A stretch of 64,000 nucleotides of DNA, taken from NCBI GenBank assembly GCA_017940005.1, contig JAGAZO010000001.1:1-64000 (forward strand). The letters run 5' to 3'. Position 1 is the stretch's first letter; the number at the start of each line of letters is the position of its first letter. The position numbers were made by a program, and so were the translations under genes. A model generated the notes under the pieces. It made no database searches. It saw nothing but the letters and a program-made list of their open reading frames with translations, and was not told where the DNA came from. Below are positions 8,583 through 18,590 of the stretch, in pieces. The DNA is from Treponema sp. Its GTDB lineage: Bacteria > Spirochaetota > Spirochaetia > Treponematales > Treponemataceae.

Positions 8583-9843
8583 TTTTCTCAAAAAAACATG
8601 CCTATGGACAAGTGCAGCGCTGGCAATGATTTTTACTGCAAGCTGCACAACGCATACAGAAACGCGTCTCACCGTTTGGACAAACTGCGCAGAGTTTGCT
8701 CCATATGCAGAACTTTTCAACAATATGCATGATACAAAAAAAATCCTGCCCATTTACAAAAAAAATCCTGCAAATGAGCTTTCGCTTTCCAGAGCAGACT
8801 TTCCTGATGTGATAATTGCGTCAAATCTGCGCACGAACAAAACTGCACGCCAGTTCCGTCCGATCGACACAATTTTCGACAGGAAAAGCATTGCACCAAC
8901 AATTTTTTATCCACAACTTCTTGAAGCGGGAAATATACAACATGTGCAGTATCTGCTTCCAGTCAGCTTCAATCTCCCTGCCGTTATCTTCTCAAAAAAG
9001 AACAGTGAGTTTATCGAAAATGATTACATGCTGTCGCTCGACCAAATACGTACAATCGGGGCAGCTTTCAACATGCAGCAGCAAAATGGCATGTACTCGC
9101 GAATCGGTTTTGCGCCGCTTGCAAGCGACGAGTTTTTATATTTCGCGGTAAAAGCAAAAGGCGCAAAATTCCGTGAATCAAAAACAGCATTCACATGGAA
9201 TGAAAAAGCGCTTGCCAGTGCCATTTTATTTTTACAAAATTGGACAAACGAAGCAAATGGCTCTTCTCTCATAGAGCAGGATTTCATCTATAAATATCTT
9301 TTTACGTCGAACTACAAACAGGTAACATCGGATCGCACACTCTTTACATACATTACGAGCAACCAGCTTTTTCAACTCTCTACTGAGCAGACAACATTTA
9401 TCGACTACCGTTGGATTTATGAAAACGACAAAATTCCAATCGAGGATTCTTTTGTCATGCTCGGCATTCCTCGTCGCTCAAAACATCCAAATGCAGCATA
9501 CGACTTTATACATTGGTTTTTAAATGCTGACACGCAACAGGCTATTCTTGAATACAACGCAACACAAAATCTTGATACTAATTTTTTTGGAATAGCGGGA
9601 GGATTTTCATCAATTAAATCAGTAAATGAGCACATTCTGCCACTCCATAACATACAACTTCTCACAAATACGCCTCCAACAGATATGCTTGCTATATCTG
9701 AAAATCTTCCCGCAAACTGGGATAGCATGAAAGAGCAAATAGTACTGCCTTTTTTGAAAGACAAGATTACAAGCACAAGTGAAACACTTGTCGATGCGCT
9801 TGATGTTCGCATTGACGAATGGACAAAGCAAAACTACAACTAA
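8545..9843 (+). CDS. Extracellular solute-binding lipoprotein
   Basis: 432 aa with a lipoprotein signal (AALAMIFTASC, Cys about residue 34) and a family-1 type solute-binding fold: TRLTVWTNCAEFAPYAE, PDVIIASNL, GFAPLASDEFLYF, and the C-terminal segment FVMLGIPRRSKHPNAAYDF typical of ABC importer binding proteins. It would sit on the outer face of the inner membrane and hand a substrate, perhaps a sugar or polyamine, to a permease that is not in this window. The ATG lies inside the end of the aminotransferase gene, without an obvious Shine-Dalgarno, so coupling is likely. Confidence 0.75.
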   Translation: MKQLKIWNTPINSFLKKTCLWTSAALAMIFTASCTTHTETRLTVWTNCAEFAPYAELFNNMHDTKKILPIYKKNPANELSLSRADFPDVIIASNLRTNKTARQFRPIDTIFDRKSIAPTIFYPQLLEAGNIQHVQYLLPVSFNLPAVIFSKKNSEFIENDYMLSLDQIRTIGAAFNMQQQNGMYSRIGFAPLASDEFLYFAVKAKGAKFRESKTAFTWNEKALASAILFLQNWTNEANGSSLIEQDFIYKYLFTSNYKQVTSDRTLFTYITSNQLFQLSTEQTTFIDYRWIYENDKIPIEDSFVMLGIPRRSKHPNAAYDFIHWFLNADTQQAILEYNATQNLDTNFFGIAGGFSSIKSVNEHILPLHNIQLLTNTPPTDMLAISENLPANWDSMKEQIVLPFLKDKITSTSETLVDALDVRIDEWTKQNYN

Positions 9844-9844
9844 C

Positions 9845-10849
9845 TCAATATACGACGACGGCAGAAATCGGTAAATGATCGGAATATCCTTTGCCCGTGA
9901 ATATAGCATATCCCGATGGAATGCCATCGTCTGATGCCCAACTGCCGTCTGCTTCAGCGGCAAAAGCGGAAACCATAATGTCGCCGCTTGCAAAAAAATG
10001 GTCGATACGCTCGCCGCTGCCTTGATAATAGTAACTGTACATAGTAGGAATTCCATTGCTTTTCCACAGCCACGGCGAGTGCACCGCCTGTTCATGCGTT
10101 TTGCCAAAGTGCGCGCCGCGCAACAATATTACATCGGATTCTGCACCATGTGCAAACTCTGTTATATCGCGGTTAAAATCGCCACATGCTATTGCTGCAC
10201 CGCCGTTTACTTGGATAAGTATTCCCGCCAAAACAGATTCTTGCCAATCTCGCCAGATTTCTGTTTCAGCTTCGCCACCTAATTTTGATTTCCAATGATT
10301 AACAAAAATTGTTAATGGTTTTTCTCCAGCAAATACCGATACCTTAATAATCGGACGCATGCTCGGCTGCTTTCCGTGCACTCGAATGTCGAGCGAATGC
10401 GTTGTCATTGCACCAAGCTCATAGCGCGAAAGTACAGCACATCCAAGCGCATCGTCTGGAATTTTTGCAAAGCATGCATAGTTCCAATTTTCCCTGCCCC
10501 ATGCGCCACCTGCAAGTGCATTAGCAATGTCGTATACAACGCCTTCATTTTCAATCTCTTCAAACACATACACATCGGCATTGAGTTTTTTTATCACTTC
10601 GCAGATGCGTTCAAGGCGTGCCATGTACGCATCGCGTCCCCAGTTTGATTTTGACGATTTATACTCGCTGTATTCTGTACCATCTTTTACCGCATCGAAA
10701 AATGTCTGCACATTCCAATTCACAATGCGAAGCTCCTGTGTCTTTCTTTGAGCATTCGCGCGTTCTGTTGTCTTTGCTTGCGGTGAAAGCGCACAACCAC
10801 AGATGAACAGCACCATTGCATATAGTGCAGCGGTTATAATTTTTTTCAT
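9845..10849 (-). CDS. Exported endonuclease/exonuclease/phosphatase-family lipoprotein
   Basis: 334 aa. Lipoprotein signal ending FICGC; mature domain has the EEP motifs IVNWNVQTFFD, FEEIEN, FVNHWKSK, CGDFNRD and YSDHLPISA, the metal and catalytic residues of the DNase I/Mg-dependent phosphodiesterase superfamily. Likely a surface or periplasmic nuclease or phosphodiesterase; scavenging of nucleic acid is plausible for a host-associated spirochaete. The start has GGAGGT 7 nt upstream. Its stop is one base from the stop of the convergent lipoprotein gene. Confidence 0.85.
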   Translation of the reverse strand: MKKIITAALYAMVLFICGCALSPQAKTTERANAQRKTQELRIVNWNVQTFFDAVKDGTEYSEYKSSKSNWGRDAYMARLERICEVIKKLNADVYVFEEIENEGVVYDIANALAGGAWGRENWNYACFAKIPDDALGCAVLSRYELGAMTTHSLDIRVHGKQPSMRPIIKVSVFAGEKPLTIFVNHWKSKLGGEAETEIWRDWQESVLAGILIQVNGGAAIACGDFNRDITEFAHGAESDVILLRGAHFGKTHEQAVHSPWLWKSNGIPTMYSYYYQGSGERIDHFFASGDIMVSAFAAEADGSWASDDGIPSGYAIFTGKGYSDHLPISAVVVY

Positions 10850-11149
10850 ATATCTTACCTCCTGATAAAAAACGGACTATACTTGTAGTTGTACCACGGC
10901 CATGTAGGCAAAACGTCAGTGCATGAAACAACACAAGCGTGCACACAATACAGCATACCAATGTCGTGCATGCATACTAATATTGCGCACAAAATACGTT
11001 TTTACGCGGATTTTCTCAAAAAAACATGCATATGCATGCGCAGAACGGCATCGCTACATGCAATCCCCCGCACTGTTTTTTTCGCGTCATTTCCTATTTT
11101 TTTACGTTTCCGCCTTTTCCTTACTGCAAAAATCATCTATAATGAACGC
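10850..11149. other. 300-bp divergent intergenic region
   Basis: Holds a -10 candidate (TATAGT on the minus strand, 10876-10881) for the EEP lipoprotein and the dnaE promoter at its right end. Several GCATGC-type short repeats occur, but no gene or strong hairpin was seen. An in-frame upward extension of dnaE through this stretch is rejected because it lacks protein-like character. Confidence 0.5.
11115..11143 (+). promoter_or_regulatory. dnaE promoter, leaderless geometry
   Basis: TATAAT at 11138-11143 ends 6 nt before the dnaE ATG (11150). A weak -35 (TTTTCC, 11115-11120) is 17 bp upstream. There is no Shine-Dalgarno between the box and the ATG, so the transcript would begin at or next to the start codon. 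Confidence 0.6.
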
Positions 11150-14100
11150 ATGGCAAATATACGCATATTCCCCGATGCGCCTGAAGGCACGCCCGTCTCG
11201 CAATTTGTCCACTTGCACGTGCATTCAGACTACTCGCTGCTCGACGCAGAAGCAAAGATAGACACGCTCATAGCGCGCGCAAAAGAGCTCAACATGAAAG
11301 CGCTCGCGCTCACTGACCACGGCAACATGTTCGGTGCACTCAACTTTGAGCAGACATGCCATGCAAACGGCATCAATCCCATTATTGGTCAGGAATTCTA
11401 CGTCGCAGAAAAAGACCACACCGTAAAAGAAGGAACGCGATACGGCGGAAAATATTATCACCTCATTCTGCTGTGCAAAAACGCAACGGGCTACAAAAAC
11501 ATGTCGTGGCTCTCAAGCAAAGCGTACACAGAAGGCTTGTACTACGGAAAGCCACGCATAGATTTTGAATTATTAAAAAAACATCACGAGGGGCTTATCT
11601 GCCTTTCCGCGTGCATTCAAGGAGAACTGCCACAAGCATTGCTGCACAATGACGAAGCGCACGCAGAAGACGTCATCAAGCGTTATTCAGAACTATTCGG
11701 ACCAGAGCACTACTACATTGAGCTGCAAGACCACGGTATACCTGCACAAAAGCACGTTGCAGAAAAACTCATAGCGATTGCAAAAAAAACAGGCACGCCG
11801 CTTGTGCTCACAAATGACATACACTATTGCTATAAAGATGATGCAGAAGCGCAAGATGTGCTGCGCTGCATAGGTTTTCAGACAAAACTGAAAGAACCGC
11901 ATCAAACAATGGGCGACGGCAAAACAGAGTGGTATTTTAAAACAGAAGCAGAGATGGCAACACTGTTCCCGCAATGCCCCGAAGCTATGGCGAACACGCT
12001 CAAAATTGCGTCCATGTGCAATTTAACAATTCCGCAGTACAAGACACAAGAGCTTAAAGATTGTTTGCCGCACGTCAAAATCCCTAACCAATTTTCAGAC
12101 GAAGACAGCTACCTGCGCCATCTCGTAGAGACAGGGCTGCAAAAGCGATACAAAACAATCACACCTGAAATCACTGAGCGTGCAGAGTACGAGATGACCA
12201 TCATTTTTAAAATGGGATTCTCCGGCTACTTTCTCATCGTATGGGAATTTATTAACTGGGCAAAAGAGAACGGCATTCCTATAGGACCAGGACGTGGTTC
12301 AGGCGCAGGCTCGCTCGTCGCGTATGCGATGATGATTACTGACATAGACCCGTTCAAGTTCAAATTGATTTTCGAGCGGTTCCTAAATCCCGAGCGCATT
12401 TCCATGCCCGACTTTGACGTGGATATGGACTACGATTTTAGGCAAAAGATAATTCAGCATACGCGCGAGCTGTACGGCGACGCACAAGTCGGTCACATCA
12501 TCACATTCGGCACGCTCAAGGCAAAAGCTGTCATCAAAGATGTGGGACGCGTGCTCGACATTCCGCTTGCGGAAGTAACCATGCTTACAAAATGCATCCC
12601 GAACAACCCGAATTTCAAACTCAAAGATGCATTCACGCCTCCCGATGAAAATCATCCCGACAACGGATTATTAATTCCATACAAGGATGATGAACGATAT
12701 AAAAAATTATTCGAGCTTTGTTTTAAACTTGAAAACGTGAATCGCAATACGGGTCTCCACGCGTCTGGCATGGTCATTGCGCTCTCTCCGCTTCCAGACT
12801 GGGCGCCCATTTTTAAAGACTACAAAACGGGCGAAGTTGGCGTGCAGTACACCATGGACATCATAGAGCCATGCGGTCTTATCAAGATGGACTATCTCGG
12901 TTTAAAGACGCTTTCACTGATACGATACGCTGAAACGATAATCAACAAGCACCGCGCGCCTGGCACGCCAGAATTCCACACGGAAACAGTTCCCGAAGAT
13001 GACAGCGCAACATTTGAGCTTTTCAGCAGGGGCGACACCATTGCCATTTTTCAATTCGAGTCGCCGGGCATGCAAAAAACGCTGCGGAAAGCGCAACCGC
13101 GTAAGCTCGAAGATATTGTAGCATTGAATGCGCTGTATCGACCTGGCCCAATGCAATATATTGAACAATTTATTGAAGGGCGCTTTCATCCTGAAACGAT
13201 AAAATATCCCGATGACTGTCTCAAAGACATCCTCGAAGAGACATACGGCGTCATGGTGTACCAAGAGCAAGTTATGCAAGTTGCGCAGCGCATTGCAGGA
13301 TTTTCGCTTGGTCAAGCAGACGTGCTGCGCCGCGCTATGGGCAAAAAGAAAAAAGACGTGCTTATGGCAAAGAAAAAAGAATTCGTCGATGGCGCAATCA
13401 AAAACGGATTTTCGGAAAAACACGCCGACGAAATCTTTGAAATTATGGTGCCGTTTGCCGGCTATGGATTTAACAAATCGCACGCGGCGGCATATTCAGT
13501 TGTCGCATACAGGACGGCGTGGCTCAAGTGCCACTACCCTGCTGAATTCATGGCAGCAAACTTGACGAATGAAATATCTTCTACAGACAAGCTGCCTGAA
13601 TATATTGCAGAAGCGCGGCGCATGGGCATTGCAGTTGACGCACCCGACGTAAATCGGTCAGATACTGTGTTCGATGTCGTTGACGGGCGCATTGTGTTCG
13701 GACTGCAAGGCATCAAGGGCATGGGAGAGCTTGCCGCGCAAAATATTGTTGCGGAGCGCACAAAAAACGGACCGTATAAATCATTCATAGATTTTCTTGA
13801 CCGCGTCGATTTAAAAACAGTAAACAAGCGCGCCCTTGAGGCTCTTGTTAAAACAGGTGCGTTCGACAAGCTTGGACAAAACAGACCAACGCTGCTAAAA
13901 AATATGGAAGGAGCAATCTCTTACGCAGAGGCAAAAAAAGACGACGCGCTCAATGGGCAGGAAGATTTGTTTGGCGGCACAGACGAAAAAGTCTTTTCAG
14001 ATTTTGTCTTTGAACAACTTGAGGACATGCCGCGCATGGAAAAGCTCAACGAAGAAAAAGAGCTCATCGGCAGCTATGTGAGCGGACATCCGCTCGACGA

Positions 14101-14728
14101 CTATAAAACTGCAATTCAAAATGCGGTTACGCTCAACTCGCAAAACATTTTGCGCGAGGCAAAGTCTGTGCTTGCAGAAAAAAACGCATTGCTCGCGCGC
14201 GGTTTATCTGAATGGCAAACGCGTAATGTTGGCAGAGAGCACATAACGCTCGGACTGCTCACAGGATTGCGCGTCATTCGCACAAAGAAAGGCTCTGAAA
14301 TGGCATTTGCAAAACTCCAAGATTACGGCGGAGAAATTGACGTAACCTTTTTTCCCGACACATGGAATTCCATTAAAAATGCTGTTCACGACGACGGCAT
14401 CTATGCGTTTCGTGGAAAAGTTGATACGAACAAAGACACGCCGTCTTTCATCATCGGAACAATCGAGGACCCGCAAAAACTTCAAGCACGTGCTATTCAA
14501 GAAGTGCACATTGAAATAGAAAACACGTTCTCGACCAGCACGGAAATTGTTAAAATGAAAGATTTTTTATTTGGCAAAACTGGCTCATGTTTTGTATATT
14601 TTCATATAGACACCAGGAATGGACCGTACATCATAAAAGCAAATTCGCAGCTCGCAATTCCATCTGACGCTGAAACGATTATGGAACTCAAAGAGTTGCC
14701 ATTTGTAAAAGATGTGTGGACTGCATGA
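11150..14728 (+). CDS. dnaE: DNA polymerase III alpha subunit
   Basis: 1192-aa replicative polymerase. N-terminal PHP domain (HLHVHSDYSLLDAEAK, LTDHGNMFG), C-family polymerase core (GPGRGSGAGSLVAYAM; MPDFDVDMD with catalytic aspartates), tandem HhH region (NKSHAAAYSVVAYRTAW and onward) and a C-terminal OB fold. The PHP histidines look intact, so proofreading-type metal binding is possible. The start MANIRIF at 11150 is chosen over longer in-frame reading because the -10 box and a canonical N-terminus coincide there. First gene of an apparent dnaE-yggT-recG transcription unit. Confidence 0.95.
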   Translation: MANIRIFPDAPEGTPVSQFVHLHVHSDYSLLDAEAKIDTLIARAKELNMKALALTDHGNMFGALNFEQTCHANGINPIIGQEFYVAEKDHTVKEGTRYGGKYYHLILLCKNATGYKNMSWLSSKAYTEGLYYGKPRIDFELLKKHHEGLICLSACIQGELPQALLHNDEAHAEDVIKRYSELFGPEHYYIELQDHGIPAQKHVAEKLIAIAKKTGTPLVLTNDIHYCYKDDAEAQDVLRCIGFQTKLKEPHQTMGDGKTEWYFKTEAEMATLFPQCPEAMANTLKIASMCNLTIPQYKTQELKDCLPHVKIPNQFSDEDSYLRHLVETGLQKRYKTITPEITERAEYEMTIIFKMGFSGYFLIVWEFINWAKENGIPIGPGRGSGAGSLVAYAMMITDIDPFKFKLIFERFLNPERISMPDFDVDMDYDFRQKIIQHTRELYGDAQVGHIITFGTLKAKAVIKDVGRVLDIPLAEVTMLTKCIPNNPNFKLKDAFTPPDENHPDNGLLIPYKDDERYKKLFELCFKLENVNRNTGLHASGMVIALSPLPDWAPIFKDYKTGEVGVQYTMDIIEPCGLIKMDYLGLKTLSLIRYAETIINKHRAPGTPEFHTETVPEDDSATFELFSRGDTIAIFQFESPGMQKTLRKAQPRKLEDIVALNALYRPGPMQYIEQFIEGRFHPETIKYPDDCLKDILEETYGVMVYQEQVMQVAQRIAGFSLGQADVLRRAMGKKKKDVLMAKKKEFVDGAIKNGFSEKHADEIFEIMVPFAGYGFNKSHAAAYSVVAYRTAWLKCHYPAEFMAANLTNEISSTDKLPEYIAEARRMGIAVDAPDVNRSDTVFDVVDGRIVFGLQGIKGMGELAAQNIVAERTKNGPYKSFIDFLDRVDLKTVNKRALEALVKTGAFDKLGQNRPTLLKNMEGAISYAEAKKDDALNGQEDLFGGTDEKVFSDFVFEQLEDMPRMEKLNEEKELIGSYVSGHPLDDYKTAIQNAVTLNSQNILREAKSVLAEKNALLARGLSEWQTRNVGREHITLGLLTGLRVIRTKKGSEMAFAKLQDYGGEIDVTFFPDTWNSIKNAVHDDGIYAFRGKVDTNKDTPSFIIGTIEDPQKLQARAIQEVHIEIENTFSTSTEIVKMKDFLFGKTGSCFVYFHIDTRNGPYIIKANSQLAIPSDAETIMELKELPFVKDVWTA

Positions 14729-14771
14729 TGAAGCAGTGTCTTATATCACCAGAAAATAAAGAGGTTTTAGC

Positions 14772-15371
14772 ATGCTGCGAAATGTAATACAACTCCTTGT
14801 AAGCGCAATAAACATCTACTCTACGCTTTGCTTTATTAGGATAATCCTTACGTGGATTCCAAACGCCCAGTATACGGGATTCGGGCAATTTCTTTCCGCG
14901 CTCTGCGACCCGTTCTTAAACATGTTTCGCGGCATACGATGGCTGCAAATAGGCAATATCGACTTTTCGCCTGTGCTTTCAATCGGATTGCTCTACGCAC
15001 TCTCATCGATTCTCGGCAATATAGCGATTACGGGAAGAATTTATGTTGGCGGCATACTCGCAATCATCATCAGAATGTTCTGGTCTATCATTTCTCCGCT
15101 CATAGGATTTTTATTAATTTTATTCATTGTTCGTTTTATTGTAACGCTTTCGCAAAAAAGCACAAACTACTACGGCTCTTTTTGGGCACGGCTCGACTAC
15201 ACGCTTGAACCGCTTGCACACAGAATTGCAAGCCCCTTTACGCGCGGAAATAAATTCATCAGCTATAAGACATCGCTGCTCATCTCCAGCATTGTGCTTA
15301 TAGCGCTGTATGTCGGCGGAAAAATGCTTGCCAATTTTTTAATACGACTTGTCATACAGCTGCCGTTTTAG
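14772..15371 (+). CDS. yggT: YggT-family membrane protein, two domains
   Basis: 199 aa, with hydrophobic segments grouped into two YGGT-type units: FIRIILTWIPNAQ...DPFLNMFR and, in the second half, DYTLEPLAHRIASPF after paired membrane helices. YggT proteins are small integral membrane proteins of unclear function linked with cell-division or osmotic phenotypes in other bacteria. The AGAGG motif lies upstream of the ATG. It lies 43 bp after dnaE and 9 bp before recG, so it is probably co-transcribed. Confidence 0.8.
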   Translation: MLRNVIQLLVSAINIYSTLCFIRIILTWIPNAQYTGFGQFLSALCDPFLNMFRGIRWLQIGNIDFSPVLSIGLLYALSSILGNIAITGRIYVGGILAIIIRMFWSIISPLIGFLLILFIVRFIVTLSQKSTNYYGSFWARLDYTLEPLAHRIASPFTRGNKFISYKTSLLISSIVLIALYVGGKMLANFLIRLVIQLPF

Positions 15372-15380
15372 CAGGACACC

Positions 15381-17645
15381 GTGAAACTTGCCGACATACA
15401 GAATTCCATAACGGCGCTTTCAGGTATTGGCCCTGCCGCAGCAAAACTCTTTGCAAAGCTCAACGTATTTTCTGTCGCGGACTTGCTGACATTTTATCCC
15501 AAAGATTACGAAGACAGAACGCAGCGCATTCCGCTCGCATCATACCGCACGGCAAAAGTGCATTGCGCAGCTGTTGTCACTGCGCATGAATGGTTCGGTT
15601 ACGGCAAGATGAAAACGCTCAAACTGTTGATTTCCGACGGAATCGTAGACGCAGAGCTTGTAGCGTTCAACAGACCGTTTTTAGAAAATCAATTTCCGCC
15701 AGGCACAATCATCTCTGTAAGCGGCGCGTTTGATGTGAAATACGGTGCGCTCCAAAGCACATCGTTTGAAATTGTTAAACTGAGCGACAGCGGCAACATA
15801 TCAGAATACGCGCATGTAGCGCTTCCCGACTCCCGCGTGCTGCCGCTCTATCCGCTCACAGAGGGCTTGAATCAAAAGAATGTGCGAAAAGCAATCGCAA
15901 CAGCACTCCGCGAATACGGCAGCGGCATTGAAAATGAGCTTCCCGAAAACGTGATGCAAGCCCGTTCACTGCTTGCAATGCGCGATGCCATAAAAATGGT
16001 GCACACGCCCAAAACAATTGCAGAAGCGCAAGAGGCGCGCAGGACGCTCATTTACGAAGAGCTGTTCCATTTTCAATATACGATTGCACGGCGCGCATGG
16101 GAGCACAAAGGAGATGTTCCCGACGCGTCGCTCACTGCATTGCACGCGCAAAACGTTGTACGCGCAGATGACAACAGCGCAACGCAGGTGCTGCTCGAAA
16201 AAGAATTTGCGGCATCGCTTTCACCGCTGCAAACAGATTTATACAAGCGGCTGCCGTTTAAATTGACAAGCGACCAGATGCGCACCATTATGGAAATGGG
16301 AAGCGACATTGATAGAGGGTATCGCGAGCGCGCACAGCTTAAAGAAAATACGCACGCCGATGGAAACGCCTTGCAGAAAAAAAACAACGCAGCAGCTCGC
16401 CCCGTCTTTACTATGGCGCGCCTCTTGCAAGGCGACGTAGGTTCAGGCAAAACGCTCGTCGCTTTTTTTACGTGCCTTCGCATCATAAGCTGGAAAGGAC
16501 AATGTGCGTTCATGGCACCGACAGAACTGCTCGCGCAGCAGCATGCGGAAACAGCTTCAAAACTTTTAGAGCCGCTCGGCGTACGCGTTGCATTTCTCAC
16601 AGGAAACATACAGGCAAAAGGTCGTTCAGAATTGCTAAAGCAGCTCAAAGCAGGAAACATAGACATTGTCATAGGCACACATGCGCTTTTCTCGCAGACA
16701 GTGCAGTACAATGACTTGCAGCTTGCAGTCATAGACGAGCAGCATCGATTCGGCGTGCTGCAGCGGCAAGCGATTATTGAAAAAGGCAGGAAAATTGCAG
16801 GCACATCGTCATACACGCTGCACCTTTTGATGATGAGCGCAACGCCAATTCCGCAAACGCTCGCGCTCACCGTGTTCGGAGATTTGGACGTATCGACGCT
16901 GCGCTCAATGCCGCAAGGTCGCAAAAGCGTCGCAACATATCTTGTGCGCGAAGGAAACGAATCGAATGCATATGAAGCAGTGCGAAAAGAACTTGCATCA
17001 GGTCATCAAGCGTATTTTGTGTATCCCGCAATTGAAACAGATGAGCACAACGAAACGGCACAACGCTATGCTCCGCACCGCACGCTTGAATCGTCAGCAG
17101 AAAAAAGCGCGCTCAAAGCCGCAGAAGATATGTTCTCGTTTTTGCAACAGCACGTGTATCCAGAGTTTACGTGCGCGCTTATCCACTCGCGTGTTGATGA
17201 AAGCACACAGACAAAAATCATCCGCGCTTTTAGAGAAGGCAGCGTGCACGTGCTCGCAGCCACAACAGTGATTGAAGTAGGTGTTGACGTGCCGAACGCT
17301 ACATGCATTGTCATTGAGCAGGCAGACAGATTTGGTCTTGCAGCGTTACATCAGCTGCGCGGCAGAGTGGGACGCGGAAATGCGCAGTCATATTGCTTTT
17401 TGATTTACCGCAAAGACATAACTGAAGCAGGCATCGCGCGCATGAAAGCGCTGCGCGAAAGCACTGACGGATTTTACATTGCAGAGCAAGATTTGCAACT
17501 GCGCGGTCCTGGCGAAGTGACAGGAACGTTGCAAGCGGGCAATTTGCAGCTCGGTATTGCAGATATCCACCGCGACAGAGAACTGCTGCTGCAAGCGCGC
17601 AGCGATGCGTTTGCACAACTGCGCACAGAGCTTGCGCCTATTTGA
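15381..17645 (+). CDS. recG: ATP-dependent DNA helicase RecG
   Basis: 754-aa branched-DNA helicase that reverses stalled forks. N-terminal wedge/OB region (ITALSGIGPAAAKLFAKL; YPKDYEDRT), then helicase lobes: Walker A QGDVGSGKT, motif II DEQHRFG, MSATPIPQTLA, motif VI LRGRVGRGNAQS, and the C-terminal TGxxQxG-like region VTGTLQAGNLQLG. The start is GTG at 15381, preceded by GCAGGA. It converges with the sigma-factor gene 37 bp downstream; no clear terminator is seen between them. Confidence 0.95.
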   Translation: MKLADIQNSITALSGIGPAAAKLFAKLNVFSVADLLTFYPKDYEDRTQRIPLASYRTAKVHCAAVVTAHEWFGYGKMKTLKLLISDGIVDAELVAFNRPFLENQFPPGTIISVSGAFDVKYGALQSTSFEIVKLSDSGNISEYAHVALPDSRVLPLYPLTEGLNQKNVRKAIATALREYGSGIENELPENVMQARSLLAMRDAIKMVHTPKTIAEAQEARRTLIYEELFHFQYTIARRAWEHKGDVPDASLTALHAQNVVRADDNSATQVLLEKEFAASLSPLQTDLYKRLPFKLTSDQMRTIMEMGSDIDRGYRERAQLKENTHADGNALQKKNNAAARPVFTMARLLQGDVGSGKTLVAFFTCLRIISWKGQCAFMAPTELLAQQHAETASKLLEPLGVRVAFLTGNIQAKGRSELLKQLKAGNIDIVIGTHALFSQTVQYNDLQLAVIDEQHRFGVLQRQAIIEKGRKIAGTSSYTLHLLMMSATPIPQTLALTVFGDLDVSTLRSMPQGRKSVATYLVREGNESNAYEAVRKELASGHQAYFVYPAIETDEHNETAQRYAPHRTLESSAEKSALKAAEDMFSFLQQHVYPEFTCALIHSRVDESTQTKIIRAFREGSVHVLAATTVIEVGVDVPNATCIVIEQADRFGLAALHQLRGRVGRGNAQSYCFLIYRKDITEAGIARMKALRESTDGFYIAEQDLQLRGPGEVTGTLQAGNLQLGIADIHRDRELLLQARSDAFAQLRTELAPI

Positions 17646-17682
17646 CTCGTGCGGAGGGGCACAAATCCCGTCACCTGCGTTA

Positions 17683-18522
17683 TTATGCTATGTACGATTC
17701 AAGCTTTTGCATTCTACGCGGATGGCGCATCCTCACAATCGCGTGTTTTTCGATTTGACGAATACGCTCTTTTGTAAGATTGCATTTATCGCCCACTTCT
17801 TTGAGCGACATGGGAGCACTTCCATTTAAACCGTAGCGCAGCCGCAATACTTTCGCTTCATTCGGACGTAATGTTCCAAGCACAGCATCAATGTCGTCGC
17901 GCATAGCGCTTGCAATGGCAACTTTGTCAGGATTCTCGTAGCGTTCGTCTTCGATAAAGTCGCTCACAGACATGCTATCGTTGCTGTTTGAAACAACTTG
18001 TGAATCGAGCGACACCATCTCGCGCGAAATATTTACCATATCGCGCACATGGGATTTTTCCATGCCGAGCATTTTTGCAATTTCAGCAAACTCCTGCTCA
18101 TCAGTTTTATTGCCAGAAATCATTTTGCGCGCGCTTTCAATCTGCACAAGCTCATTTGCCCGATTAAGCGGCAACCTGATTGCACGGCTCTTCTCACAAA
18201 CAGCTTTGAGAATCGATTGACGAATCCACCACACCGCATATGAGATGAAATGATATCCTTTCGTTACATCGAAGCGCTCAATCGCTATGAGCAATCCAAT
18301 ATTTCCTTCGCTTATTAAATCAAGCAAATCGAGCCCATGATTTTGATATTTTTTTGCAACATTTACCACAAAGCGCAAGTTTGCATTGATAATTTTATCT
18401 TTTGCCGCCTTACTGCCTGCTTTTGCTTTGAGCGCTAAATCAGTCTCTTCTTCTCGTGTCAAAAGCGGAATTTTATTGATATCTTTTAAGTACATTGCAA
18501 GAATTGTTTCATCATTAGTCAT
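17683..18522 (-). CDS. Alternative sigma-70 family RNA polymerase sigma factor
   Basis: 279-aa sigma factor with regions 1.2 (MYLKDINKIPLLTREEE), 2 (NLRFVVNVAKKYQNHGLDLL; FDVTKGYHFISYAVWWIRQ), 3 and 4 (LRLRYGL; LTKERIRQIEKHA). Region 1.1 is absent, so it is an RpoS/group 2-3 type rather than the primary factor. GGAGG lies 6-7 nt before the ATG. A sequence matching the -24/-12 sigma-54 consensus lies at 18575-18590, suggesting RpoN-dependent transcription like Borrelia rpoS. Target genes are unknown. Confidence 0.85.
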   Translation of the reverse strand: MTNDETILAMYLKDINKIPLLTREEETDLALKAKAGSKAAKDKIINANLRFVVNVAKKYQNHGLDLLDLISEGNIGLLIAIERFDVTKGYHFISYAVWWIRQSILKAVCEKSRAIRLPLNRANELVQIESARKMISGNKTDEQEFAEIAKMLGMEKSHVRDMVNISREMVSLDSQVVSNSNDSMSVSDFIEDERYENPDKVAIASAMRDDIDAVLGTLRPNEAKVLRLRYGLNGSAPMSLKEVGDKCNLTKERIRQIEKHAIVRMRHPRRMQKLESYIA

Positions 18523-18574
18523 ATAAGCCTCCAGAAGAACGCAATATACAGTTCCGTCTAGTTACATATTTTGT

Positions 18575-18590
18575 TGCAACTTTTATGCCA
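18575..18590 (-). promoter_or_regulatory. Sigma-54 (-24/-12) promoter candidate
   Basis: On the minus strand TGGCAT (18590-18585), 5 nt AAAAG, then TTGCA (18579-18575). The known RpoN consensus is YTGGCACG-N4-TTGCW; the GG and GC pairs and their spacing match. Transcription would begin near 18565, giving a leader of about 43 nt to the sigma gene. Confidence 0.6.

Noticed and set aside
10889-11149. In-frame upstream extension of dnaE by 87 codons
   Set aside because: The extension has no family character, and the TATAAT box plus the canonical PHP-domain N-terminus support the ATG at 11150.
16073-16924. 283-codon minus-strand ORF opposite recG
   Set aside because: A Ser/Cys-rich shadow of a well-supported helicase gene with clear motifs on the other strand.
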